NCBI GenBank assembly: GCA_026214975.1
Contig: CM047814.1
Span: 24,716,558-24,780,557, forward strand
DNA length: 64,000 bases
Reading direction: 5' to 3'
Source: Gentiana macrophylla
Lineage: Eukaryota; Streptophyta; Magnoliopsida; Gentianales; Gentianaceae
The notes below the pieces were generated by a model. That model worked only from the letters and a program-made list of their open reading frames with translations, was not told the origin of the DNA and made no database searches. The position numbers were made by a program, and so were the translations under genes. Positions 48,171 to 58,799 of the stretch are shown here, piece by piece (within the stretch, counting starts at the first letter, position 1; every line of letters starts with the position of its first letter).

Positions 48171-49660
48171 GATGAATCCGCCACGTCATGCGTTATTCAA
48201 CTCAGCACTTTCATACTAAGTATACTTATTAGGTAGGATTCTTAAATGTAACCGAAAATATATTTTTTTTTTGGATATTAGCCGAAAATATTTATAATGA
48301 TAATGATAATAACAATAATAAAAAACTCTTTGATCAAATAATAATAATAATAAAAGACTCTATTGGATACGTGCAAGTCGGTAGAATTTTAATTTCCATA
48401 ACCTTTTATGTACAGTAATAAAAAATAAAAATAAAAAAAAAAGCCTTCTAGAAGGAACATGATACGGAGCAATATATACTTCCATTTTTTACCCACTCTT
48501 GTCCCACGTCAGTTGTCGTTTTCTATTTCTTCTTTTTTTTTCTTTTCTTTATGTTTATCATTGTTTTGTTGTAATTTTTTTTTCTCAAGGGATGTTTTCT
48601 TGTTTGTTTTTTTTTTTTTTTTTATTTTTTTTTTTATCTCGGATACTGAAGGAGGGGAGGATTTCAACCCCTCGAACCTCCCACTAAAGCCTGAGTGGCG
48701 TTCTGCAAGATTAACTTACCTGGATGATAGTAGTACGCTCATCCCCGCGCCGTATGTTTTCTTGTACTTGAAAGAGAAATATTCCCACATGACATATGGA
48801 GTTACTTAAGCCACCTAAGCTAAAAATTATTTGGAAAATTAGGGATAAGGACAAAATCTGGAATATTTTTAAGAATGCGACAACTACATATTTTTATAAG
48901 GAGAAGACAACTGCATAATTTTTATAAATGATAAGACAAATGACAAATAATCCTTAAAATCAATGAATCTTCCTGTTGAATCCCAAAATCAAATGAATTT
49001 GACAAATTGAATTTTGATGATGAATCCTTAAAAATCGGTGAATCTCGACAATGAATTTTGAAAATTAGTGAATTTAAATGTGAATTTGGCGTTGAATTTA
49101 AATAATGAATTTCGAACAAGTGAATTTCGATAAATAAATAGTTTTTCTTTATGCGCAAAAGCTTTCAAAAACTCGCCCTTCTACTCAATCATGAAATATT
49201 TCGTCTTCTCCTCATTCCCCAAAATTATTTGATTTTAATTGTAAAACTCTTACAACATTCGGGCTATTTCCTTTCCAATAACAGGAAAAACAATATCATT
49301 AGCTGTTATAAAACCTACCGCTAGATGTGATTATTAAAGCTACGTAACTACGTTTAATGCTATCATAGGATTACGGATAATTTTAACGTAGGGAGTCTTT
49401 ATTACATTCGACCGTCAAATTTAATTGTCACCTAAAAAAAAAACAAAACAATTTTATTTTCATATACACATGTCGCATATCTGACGGTCGAATCTTATAA
49501 AGACTCTATACCTAAGAATTTTCCAGGGATCAAAGACATAAAATACTCATTACATCAGTCACGTTAATAATTGAGATATAGTATTAAAAATTTTGAAGAA
49601 CAATTAATGCCATATGATTTAAAAAGCTTAATAGTAATATCAGAAAAAACAAAAAAGGTT
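48171..49660. other. Intergenic AT-rich region, no gene seen
   Basis: Contains (TAA)n/(GATAAT)n microsatellite sequence at 48,296-48,355, T-rich runs at 48,530-48,635 and a block of gtgaattt / ttgaatttt-type short repeats at 48,960-49,130. A phrase at 48,655-48,690 (ggatttcaacccctcgaacctccc) resembles the gattcgaaccc phrase found in many plant repeats. No frame has convincing coding character. Confidence 0.5.
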
Positions 49661-49770
49661 AATAGGGACAAGACTTATTGATTTACACTAATGACTACCA
49701 TAAAAGCATTTAATTAATAGGGACAAGACTAAATGATTTACACTAATGACTACCATAAAAGCATTTAATT
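49661..49770. repeat. 55-bp direct duplication
   Basis: Two copies of aatagggacaagact...gatttacactaatgactacc followed by ataaaagcattta (starts 49,661 and 49,716). Confidence 0.85.
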
Positions 49771-49900
49771 TAATTTTTTTTTTTTATGGATATAAAAGAA
49801 ACAAACGCACACTTTTGTCTTCATTAAAACTCGAATCTGGGATTTTTGGATTAATAACTACAGCATTTACCGCTCGACCGATACCGCATTGGCATAAAAG

Positions 49901-52900
49901 GGAGCTACTAATCACCCCCCATCCCATCACCCTCCCCAATTCTTTTTTTCTTTTTTTTTTATTAATCTATACAAATTATTTGTTTTAAATTTTTTACTTA
50001 TATTTTTTATTTTGCTTGTAACTTTTTTTTGATAAATTGTTTTTTAATAAAATATATGTTTTTGAAATCTATTCAATTTAATCTATCAAAAGAGTCCAAT
50101 ATTGAATATGAAATATTGTATTAAAAATAATTTTATCGGATCCAATATAACTTTTATTAATTTTTTGAATTATGTACATCGAAATAATAAATAAACGCAT
50201 AAATTAATCATCAAAACCATGCATAAATTCAAAATGTTGTCTGGGTTGATCTATCCTCATTACATCATACCACAATTGAACACGTGCTTGATAATCACGA
50301 GCCCATTCGTCTGATGGGTTTGATTCGCTGAAGCGCAAACGCCATATGATGGGTGGTGCAGAGGTATTCGTGGTACAAGAAAACTTGTACAGTGATTATT
50401 TTGAACTTGACCGATAGCTATATGTTGTCGCTGGGCAAATGGAACTGGCGGGGATCTCAACGGCAAGTGAGTATGATAATGAGTATCACGTGAATCGAAT
50501 GTATACAAGACCACGTTGTCTGTCGGCTACAACAACCCCAAATGTTGCGAAGATCCATCCAATAATTGCCGGTGCGGTACCGCGAAGCAATTAAGTGTTG
50601 ATAGTAGTCCTGATGCATAATTAATTTCTTGAGAAAGGTTTTCATACAAATCCATATTTTGATTAATCTCTTGAATAAGCATAAATCGTACTTTACGCCA
50701 TTCATGTTCAACCATGGAGTTGCGCAATTATTGCTCTGAAGCCACATCGACCGTCGCCGCCGACGCCAACACAATGAAATATAAGGTCGATAAGCGTCAG
50801 AAAATGCGTAAATGGTGGATCCTTTCTTTTACTCGCTTGATAATTCGAATATATGGTACCTTCTTTTCTCGAAGTGGGTATTGAAAAGAAAGGCATACGC
50901 GCCCAATGTTCGCTCTTCATTCCTTCCTCGTAGTCAACCCTTTTGTTCTGTGTTGTATGCCGGGGTCGAATCGCACAACGAGATGGATCTCGCCATATCG
51001 AAAAACCTCGTCAATCATAGAATTTCGACTAGCGGGTTCCATTTCATTTAATCTTTCCATAAGCCGAGCCGCTTTGTCGGATTGTACTCCTCATCCGTTC
51101 GCCGGGGGCTCGTGCATGGACAATGTACGCCAAAGAATATGGATATAATTTTGCGAATCGGCATGCCGCCAAAGACGAAACATTGCAATATCGTGAGCGC
51201 ACGGAAATCCGTGTGTCGCTTTGATCTTGCAATTGCAAAGATCTTCTTCGGAAAGACGATGTTTATCAAAGAACTTTTATCTGCTTATCGATTAAGTCCA
51301 TTGCTTCTAATGAAATGCAATATCCGATTTCACTATAAATTGCGCCACGTGCATATGTCGATGTCGTGGAAAACTCAAAGATTTCGGAATGAACTTTGAA
51401 TATCCCTAAATTGAGCAATCAACATCTTTTCTATTTTTTGAAAGGATGTTGAAAGCGATGCCAAGTATCCCCCGGTATCGTTTGAGTCTCGCATGCGCGC
51501 ACTCCACCCTGCTTTTTTAATCATGCATTGTGTTAAATAGAATGATACATGCAATATTCTATAGTGTAGGATAATGAATAAATAGTGGATATTAGAAAGT
51601 TACCTTTGACTTGAATGGCTTCCGAGGTGCATAACTTTGTCTACATACACATCAACGAATCGCTCTCTTGTAAGGATATAACCATGTATTCCAAAGGTAT
51701 GTTGTGGCTTTGGCGAATTTTGAAAATTCGCTTAACATGGCATTCCGCTGAATTCTAAAGTCTCCACACTCAGTGAATGAATAATCGAGTGCCATGCATT
51801 GTTAAATTCGATCCATCTTTTACCAAGCATGAGTCTCGCACTTCTTCATTACACAATCGATTTATATGCCAAATACAAAGATGTGATGCGCGAATGGGAA
51901 ACATTCTCCAATTGCACAAAGAAGCGCTAGATCCCTATCTCAAAACAACCACCGATGGAAACACTACTCCTTTTAAGACCATCCATCTTTTAACGTATCC
52001 AATACCCATACAAATCGCTTCGTCTGTCGTCTCATTACTCAAATATGCAAACATAATAGAGTAAGTGTGCATTGTGGATGTGATACCCACAATCTCTACG
52101 AAGCGTATCCCATACTCATTGATCTTGTATGTGGCGTCAATAATTAAAACCGACGGAAAATTCACATACAAACTCTAGGCTTTTAGGATGAACCCAAAGA
52201 ATATCTCGTGATCTCACCAAAGGTGTTCGTTTTCATAAAGTCGTATATGTATTTTTTAACATTTAATTCTCTTAAAACGCACTCAAATTTTCCGATAAAC
52301 CCCCCAACCGCTTCTTTCTTATATACAAAGCTTTGACATTGTAAATACTCCTAATTCTGTAGTAATTGATGGTTCTTGTTGTTTCATCACACTAAGAATT
52401 TCTCGAGAGCGATGCTATTGACATGTCACGCACTAATTGTTTCGGTTGCGGTCAACCTTGAAGGATACTCAAATCCTCTAAACTTTCAAATTTGCTTCAT
52501 GGTTATGAAAACCATGAACAACCTTCAAACCCCACTTCACACCGTGTGGTGGTTGTCTTACACCGAAGCTTAAATGGGCAACCACGTTTATACGCTCCAA
52601 AGATCCCTACTCATTGTATGCCCTTCGCGTGGCGGTTTATACAATCCTCCTTTTCCACAAATAAGAGTGCATCTCGGCATTTTATTTCCATTTTTACTAC
52701 ACGATTTATCTATGACAATCACAAAACCATTTTCATTACCAACTCTCCGAGCCCAATCTAGTATGGCATCTCTACTTTCAAATATCTATAGAAAAATTGA
52801 AGTATAAGAACAATAATATACTATCTAAAATGAAAATAAGTAACGAATGTGGAAAATAACAACAACGATAACTAACCTGATCAGTTGTAAATTCGGCTGT

Positions 52901-53714
52901 GTAATCACGCTCAATGTTGGGGATGCTCTCCCCATTAGGAAAATCATTCGTAAAATCGCTTCCAATCGCCAACAATCCCCACTAGAACATCATTTGCAAA
53001 ATCATTTCCAAATGATTTAACTACCAAAGAATGATGAATCGCTTCCAACCCGCCAACTATCCTCATTTAGGAACATCATTTGTAAAATTATTTCCAAACG
53101 ATTTAACTACCAAAGAATGATGAATTGTAGGAATCCATGTTATGAATTACTAAAATCAATTGAATATGTGTTGAATGAGTATGTATGAAAGAGTTGGAGA
53201 AATTATGATGATTTTTAGTAAGTGAAATGAGTCATTATATATATGTAGAATTGAAGTTGGGATGATAATGAGAAAATCTGAATGCCATGGTTAGAGTTGA
53301 TGATAAGAAGATAAGAAGGGTATGATTGAAGATAAGAAGGGGTAGGATTGAAGATAAGAAGAATCTGAATGAGTGGTTGTGAATAAAACGATAGAAATGG
53401 GTGGTAAGAATTGACGATAAAAACTCGAACGAGCTTGGTTGTGAATAAAAATGATAGAGATCCATGATTATCAATACTACACTCGTTTATTGATTTTATT
53501 TACTAAATTTCAATAACATAATAATATAAAAAAAATACGTGATAAAAATTTGTACAAAATTTTCAATTATATAAAAAAAAACAAAATACAAATTAAGTTA
53601 AAAAAAAAAATTGTTAAAAGATTTTATAAAAGAAACAAAAAAAACGAAAAAAAAAAAAAAACAATGATGTGACGGGGGGTGATGGGATGGTGGGGTGGGG
53701 GGATTAGAGCCCTC
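49901..53714 (-). mobile_element. Mutator-like element (MULE), complete ends
   Basis: A 3,814-bp element flanked by a perfect 9-bp TSD, gcataaaag (49892-49900 and 53715-53723). Its ends are related inverted repeats: ggagctactaatcaccccccat on the left, and gagggctctaatccccccac read inward from the right, both followed by catcccatcacc. The 9-bp TSD and the transposase inside (50,255-52,790, minus) both indicate a MULE. The right subterminal zone has degenerate tandem repeats (gattgaagataagaagg, 53,290-53,450). Confidence 0.9.
50255..52790 (-). pseudogene. MULE/FAR1-type transposase with C-terminal OTU-like domain, pseudogene
   Basis: Minus-strand translation in shifting frames gives, in order: a FAR1-like N-terminus (GFVIVIDKSCSKNGNK, CGKGGLYKPP; about 52,600-52,780), the MULE transposase core (LIIDATYKINEYGIRFVEIV; 52,080-52,171, with the first acidic residue in IIDATYK), and a later part (ERFVDVYVDKVMHLG near 51,640). 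A SWIM-like zinc region follows (CNCKIKATHGFPCAHDIA; about 51,180-51,230). The C-terminus is an OTU-protease-like region: GGDGRCGFRAIIAQLHG (catalytic-type Cys at 50,744-50,746) and HIAIGQVQNNH (about 50,385-50,420, with a His that could complete the site). Many frameshifts and stops show it is dead. Plant FAR1-like proteins with an OTU tail are known in annotations, so the fusion is probably ancestral. Confidence 0.82.
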
Positions 53715-53723
53715 GCATAAAAG

Positions 53724-54794
53724 CATTTATTTCAGTCATTCCAAATTTCCAGTCTACTGAAAAACTTAGGTTGCGTCAAATCCGTCAACATCCAGGAAAG
53801 TTAGGTTTCCTTTGTTTACAATATATGTCAAAGGGAAATTTATGTAGTGCACATACCACTATATGATTTATTTTCATTTATTAAAGTGATAAATTATTTA
53901 TTGTGATGAGTCTCAGAAAAATGTGTGGTATTGAATGTGTTGTATAAAATGTTGTGTTGAAAGAAGCAGTGGATGTATCACAACTCCATGTCAAAAATAT
54001 GTGTTCATGAAGTTGCCAAGTATGTTTACATTCTTCAAGATATCATGCTTGAATTAATTTGACCAGATTATAATGTTTTATTCTCCCTATTATAATAATA
54101 ATAATACTAAATGCTTGTAAGAAAACGACGAGAAACATTTCATTGAAAATGATAATAAATCAAATAAAGGAAATAAATATTTGTATAAGTGAATAAGGAG
54201 TAGTGGTTGAATTACGCTCTATCTAAAAGTTCTTGGGGAGGAAATGAGTTACTACTTTAACTTTAAACCAAAATGACACTGCTGGATTATAATTAATGTT
54301 GTGTTTTTTATTCTTACACCCTCTTAATAAATAATAATGATAAATATTGAGGGAAAAAAAAACTTAATAAGTAATGCTTTGAAAATGAAACTCCATCAAA
54401 TTAAAAGTATCATTTTTTTTTTGACTGATTGGGTTGATAAAAGACTACTGATGGAATTGATAAATACACGCAGATTAAGAAAATGGGATAAAAAAGAAAG
54501 ATTAAGAAAATGAGTTAATAAAATTTAATATCAAAATGATTAAAAACTTTTAGACGAGAATTAATGTTTTTTTTTAATATTCTTTCGTGTCTTAATAAAT
54601 AATGGTAGATATAGTAAAAATACAGTATATAGTGAAAATGAATCGAGATCGAATAATAATAATAATATTTTTGTTGACAAGCTCATCACTTAAATTGGAA
54701 CGAAAAAAAAGTATGTTAATTTCAAAAAAAAAATATATGTTTCGGTACACCTCTTATGTAGCCCTTTAACATCTGAGTATGAGTCATCATAATA
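53724..54794. other. Intergenic region with MITE remnants, no gene seen
   Basis: Holds MITE copy B (53,845-53,970, plus; see 45,245-45,400) and two related cttaataaataa-type blocks (54,310-54,390 and 54,580-54,660). A short (TAA)n is at 54,647-54,668. No credible frame. Confidence 0.5.
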
Positions 54795-54804
54795 CAATGA
54801 TAAC

Positions 54805-54977
54805 GAGTCCGGATCGTCTGTAGTGACGGCCTGCTGTGCCTTGTTGTGACGTCAAAATGACGTCGCTTGTACTCAAAACGACGTTGTTTTGATGTGTTTT
54901 TTTAAGCCCGGAATCAAACGGCGTCGCTTGGACTCAATACGGCGTCATTTTATAATCACAGCAGAGGATCCGGACTC
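54805..54977. mobile_element. Small MULE-type MITE
   Basis: A 173-bp element with inverted ends (gagtccggatcgtctg and, inward from the right, gagtccggatcctctgctg). It is flanked by a perfect 10-bp TSD, caatgataac (54795-54804 and 54978-54987). The interior carries repeated TGACGTCA-like and ACGACGT motifs (tgacgtcaaaatgacgtcg, 54,848-54,866). No coding sequence. Confidence 0.88.
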
Positions 54978-54987
54978 CAATGATAAC

Positions 54988-55486
54988 ATAGAAATAGATG
55001 AAACACTTGAACATTAACGAACTCATTCGATATAATTTAGAGTTTTTCACATAGTTTAAAAAAATGGTTATATGTAATTGATTTAATGAAAAAAATTTAA
55101 AATACTCTTCAACTGTCATTAATAAAATGATGGTAAAATGAATAAAAATGTAATAAATATTTTGTTAATATTGTAAATAGACTTATATTATAAAATGAAA
55201 AAATAAAAAAATTAATTAAACGGATTTATTTTTCAGGACGAACGGAAAGGGAGGAATATTAAACACAACAACTACAGAACAAATTTCATTTCCTAAACTG
55301 GGGTCGAAAATTTTAAATGCACCAAAAGATGTAGAGATGGTTTGTTTGCTTTTAGGATATTTCTTGTTGCAGTAGTATTGTCAGGATCGATGTAGAAGTC
55401 AATGTTATTGGAAGAAAAGGATGGAGACCAATATGAGTAGTTGTGGTGGTGAATAAATTTAAATTGTCTCTTGGATCCTATGAGCA

Positions 55487-55554
<68 letters not shown>

Positions 55555-55770
55555 AAATTGAGGAGGATATATTTAATCCTATAATACTTTGGTCCCTAAA
55601 TATAAATTATTATAAATTTTCATAAATTTATTTTGATAAAATGGTTAAATGTTATAAATTTAATATTATAATACAATACACCATTTGACTACTTTTACTT
55701 TAATATTTGTAAAATAAGGAAAGAAAAACTAGTTAAACCCTAACCAGTGAGGAAAGAAAAACTATTAATC
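54988..55770. other. Intergenic with long (AT)n microsatellite
   Basis: An uninterrupted AT-dinucleotide run covers about 55,489-55,552. The rest is AT-rich. No credible frame; the Ile-Tyr repeat frame across the run is an artefact. Confidence 0.6.
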
Positions 55771-55774
55771 ATGG

Positions 55775-55930
55775 AACCTAGAAATTTCAACCGAGAGCCG
55801 CTTAATATATCATCTTACCGAAAGTGGTAGCCCTTTACAGAGTTCCTTCGAACCCCCACCCTCCGGCTTTAGGAAACAACCGGCACTACACCACCTCAAC
55901 CGCTCACCACTAGGCCATATCCAAGGGATT
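55775..55930 (-). mobile_element. tRNA-derived SINE candidate
   Basis: On the minus strand the sequence starts near ggatatggcctagtggtgag, matching a pol III A-box (TGGCNNAGTGG), and about 50 nt later has gggttcgaagga, matching a B-box (GGTTCGANNCC). The tail past ggctctcggttg is AT-rich and ends near a weak A/T stretch. The size and box spacing fit a plant SINE. TSDs were not established. Confidence 0.55.
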
Positions 55931-56113
55931 AAAATAAGGAAAGAAATATGCATGCTTGGATGATACTCTCTCTGTTTTTTTTAATTGTCACTTTTGATAA
56001 TTTGTTTTTTTTTTTTGTCATTTATATCTATCATTTTAGATTATCAATATATCATTTATTATTATTTTTAACTTATACACTCACACTAATTACAAGATTT
56101 AAACGAAGTCTTA

Positions 56114-56954
56114 GGGGCCGTTTGTTAAAACTGAAATCTGAAGTCTGAAATATGAAGTCTTAATTCTGAATAAATTAAGAATCGAATATTTTAAGTCTTG
56201 AAAATTGATTAGATCGCTTACTTACTATATCTCAAATTACTATTTGTTTCATTAGTGTGTATGTGGAGTGTGTGTGTGTGGAGGTGGGTGTAGGGTGGGT
56301 GGGGTGTGTTGGTGTGGGGTAATGGGGTGTAGGGTGGGGTGTGGGTGTGGGTGTGGGTGTGGGGTGGGTGTAAGGTGGGTGGGGTGTTGGTGTGGGGTAT
56401 TGCGGGGTGTAGGGTGGGATGTGGGGTGTGTGTGGGTGGGTTGTGTGGGCGTGGGTGTGGGGGTGGGTGTGGGTGTGGGTGTGGGTGTAGGGTGTGGGGG
56501 GTGGGTGTGGGTGTGGGTGTGGTGGGTGTGGGAGTGGGGGTGTTGGAGTGGGGGTGTGAGGTGTAGGTGGGTGTGGTTTGGTCGGGTGTAGGTGGGTATG
56601 AGGGTATGGGGTGTGGGGTGGGTATGGGTGGGTGAGGGTGTGGGCGGGTGTGTGGTGTGTGGGGGTATGGGTTGTGTGGGTGTGTGGGTGTGGGGTGGGT
56701 GGGGTATGGGTGGGGTGGGTGGGGTGTAGGTGTGAGGTAGGTATGGGTGTGGGGTGTACCTCTACCTAACGTAGATTTATTGAAAAATTCAAAGATTAAG
56801 TAGCCTCAACCACTTAAAATTTTCCATAATTTTTCACAGAAATTGTAAGATCTTAATTAATTAAGAGGTATAAAAAGATTATCAAACAACACTTATTTTA
56901 ATAATCATTTATTCTTTTAAGAATAAGTGTTAAGTAGTGTAAGCAAACAGACCC
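56114..56954. mobile_element. Tourist-like (PIF/Harbinger-type) MITE
   Basis: An 841-bp element with ends GGGGCCGTTTGTT and (read inward) GGGTCTGTTTGCT. It is flanked by the 3-bp duplication TTA (56111-56113 and 56955-56957), as expected for PIF/Harbinger elements. Its interior is largely a G-rich minisatellite. Confidence 0.8.
56262..56757. repeat. G-rich minisatellite
   Basis: About 500 bp of GGTGTGGGTGTG / GGGTGTAGGGTGG variants, G- and T-only for long stretches on the plus strand. Long open frames of Gly/Val/Cys/Trp across it are compositional artefacts. Contains many runs of three or more G. Confidence 0.85.
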
Positions 56955-57209
56955 TTACACTTCAAATTATAAATAATATATTTCCAACGCATCAAAAACA
57001 CTAAAAGTCAGTTTGGAACTCTAAGAGTACTATTATCCATGTATATTTTCATTTTCAATATATTATATTTAATGATTGCAAATATATTTAAAAATTTAAG
57101 GAAAGACAATTTAGTCATTTCATACTATATTTCAAACATATTAATCAATTTCTACCACAGATCCACACCAAAAGTGACTAATAAAAAATGGAGGAGTTCA
57201 AGGCAGGGA

Positions 57210-57475
57210 CGGACCTGTGTATTGAGGGTGCTGTGCACTACTTCACTCAACTTTTCGCACAAGCTTACTAAGATACCCTCTAATAATATTAAAGATCTTG
57301 TATGCATATTATTTCGCATAAATTCTAGTGTAATTGCTTATTTAGTTCAACTAGTTAAAGATTATAACTATACATTTAGTCACTTGTTCAAAACCCCGCT
57401 GCTTGCATGTTTTTAACATTTTTTTTTGAATTTGGCTCCCATTGAAAAAATTTCTGGTCAACATCGCTTTGAGGG
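57210..57475. mobile_element. hAT-like non-autonomous remnant
   Basis: Begins cagggacggacctgtgtattg, a degenerate CAGGGGCGGA-type hAT end. Near the other end it has tttggctcccattgaaaaaatttctgg, a sequence typical of plant hAT MITEs. A matching 8-bp TSD was not found. Confidence 0.5.
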
Positions 57476-57778
57476 AATAAAAAGTGTCGGAATGACTTAC
57501 ACCGTAATAGATGTAAATAGTAGTATATGTGTATTTGTAATTTTTGACTTTATTAATAAGATATCGTTGTAAGATTAACAGAGAAGAGTCCTGCTGGTTC
57601 TACTACAAACAGTCACAACAAATGAATATAGTTCTGTTTTACACCAAAGACGGACATTTTAGTTGGATGGGCTAAATCTTTTTTTAGTGTTGCTTTATAT
57701 TGTAATTTTTTTCCTAGAAGTTTAGAATTTATCAAAATAGCATTCTACAATAATAATATATGATAAATAAGAAAATAG
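57476..57778. other. Intergenic, no gene seen
   Basis: About 300 AT-rich bases between the hAT-like remnant and the mitochondrial-like insert. No feature recognised. Confidence 0.4.
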
Positions 57779-57994
57779 GTGGGCTGGCGCGAACCGGTTT
57801 ACTCCGATTCAATTCTGGGCTGGACAACCTTTGGGATACTACTCTTCCTGGCCGATGTTCGCTCTATCACATCATGTGGTGGTTTGGACAACATTGAGAT
57901 GGTGTATCCTGGTCAGCGATTCATGAAGTATGCCATCTTGGGTGATGACATCGTCATTGCAGACGCACATGGTGGTTTCCATGTGGCAATTTGA
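57779..57994 (+). pseudogene. Mitovirus-like RdRp remnant, frameshifted
   Basis: In one frame (from 57,822) the sequence encodes a polymerase motif B-like stretch beginning GQPLGYYSSWPM. In another frame (from about 57,900) it encodes a motif C-like stretch, KYAILGDDIVIAD, with the GDD signature. The order and spacing match mitovirus RNA-dependent RNA polymerases, which replicate in mitochondria and have left copies in plant mitochondrial and nuclear DNA. A frame break lies between the two motifs, around 57,884-57,900, and the upstream and downstream parts of the gene are absent. It is a nonfunctional fragment. Confidence 0.85.
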
Positions 57995-58604
57995 GGAATC
58001 GGCTTTTGACAATCATCTTTTTTTATTGACTGCTGAGATGTAGTATTTTGTCTCTGCTTCAGCCTGATAGAGGGAGCTAGTGAAAGAAATTGCTTTCATA
58101 TCTGGGAATTTGAATCTATGCAACTAAAAACTTGAAAAGCTAAACCCTAGCGAAAACGAGCACCTCTTCACCCTCCCTTGACATCCACTCGCCATCAGGG
58201 GTGGAGAAAGGTTCTGAACTGGAGGACCTCCCCTTCCAAGATGTTTTCACGATCCGCCTGATCGAGAAGGATTGCATCCATTTTCTTCGAGATGCCACAA
58301 GTGATTTAGTTGAGTCATTAGTTTCTTTAATAGAGAAAAAATATGAAGAAGGTGTTCTTTCCAGTATTTGTATTCGTATTTTTCATCGCAACAGTTTACC
58401 CATCTTGCGAATATGGTACCTTCGACCAATCCGGTTGTCGGGAATCGTGAGTGGGCGTATCAAATGGGAGCAGCCTAAACCGTGAAAATGGGGTTGTGGG
58501 AGAGCAATACAAGCGTTGTCTTTGCTAGCGAAGCGAGCCGAATCTTCGCACCATATATGGCGAAAGTCCGATGAGCGAAAGCATCACTCGCTTACGCTCT
58601 GACC

Positions 58605-58778
58605 CGAGGCCCTTATGGGTTGGGCCACACAAGTGCTACAATGGCAATTACAATGTGAAGCAAGGCTGTAAAGCTAAGCGAATCCAGAAAGATCGCCTTA
58701 GTTCGGATTGTTCTCTGGACCTCGGGAGCATGAAGTTGGAATCACTAGTAATCGCGGATCAGCATGCAGCGGTGGTCT
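58605..58778 (+). pseudogene. rrn18: Mitochondrial 18S rRNA fragment
   Basis: The segment contains conserved 3'-region small-subunit rRNA sequence: gggccacacaagtgctacaatgg, then gaagttggaatcactagtaatcgcggatcagcatg. The wording between these anchors (caattacaatgtgaagcaaggctgt) is that of plant mitochondrial rather than chloroplast or nuclear 18S. Several substitutions, including cacaagtg for the usual cacacgtg, show relaxed constraint. Only about 175 nt are present, so it is not a gene. Confidence 0.88.
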
Positions 58779-58799
58779 TTTGCGCCTGACAAGTCTTCT

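Larger units (their letters stand above)
55975..57197. mobile_element. Stowaway-like MITE carrying a nested Tourist-like MITE
   Basis: Left end actctctctgttttttttaa with tgtcacttttgataat; right end read inward actcctccattttttatta with gtcacttttgg. Internal sequences (gattatcaatatatcattt; catgtatattttcattttc) match the Stowaway-like copies at 45.9-46.5 kb. Interrupted at 56,111-56,957 by another element. Confidence 0.75.
57779..58790 (+). other. Nuclear mitochondrial DNA insert (NUMT), mosaic
   Basis: GC-richer than its surroundings. It begins with a mitovirus polymerase remnant, a kind of sequence often carried in plant mitochondrial DNA, and ends with a 3'-portion segment of mitochondrial 18S rRNA. 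The middle (58,000-58,600) has no recognised gene; a 94-codon frame at 58,201-58,485 is unassigned. The pieces are not in an arrangement I recognise, which fits either rearranged mitochondrial DNA or end-joining of several fragments. Right boundary about 58,780-58,795. Confidence 0.7.

Noticed and set aside
48459..48809. 116-codon Phe/Ser-rich frame that looks like a membrane protein
   Set aside because: Poly-T runs give Phe-rich translation in two frames; no start context, homologue or splice support.
55443..55625. 60-codon frame with Ile-Tyr repeats
   Set aside because: Direct translation of the (AT)n microsatellite.
56268..56591. 107-codon Gly/Val/Cys/Trp-rich frame
   Set aside because: It is a translation of the GGTGTG minisatellite; overlapping frames are equally open, so composition explains it.
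58605..58778. Functional rRNA gene
   Set aside because: Only about 175 nt of the mitochondrial small-subunit rRNA is present, with substitutions in conserved positions.
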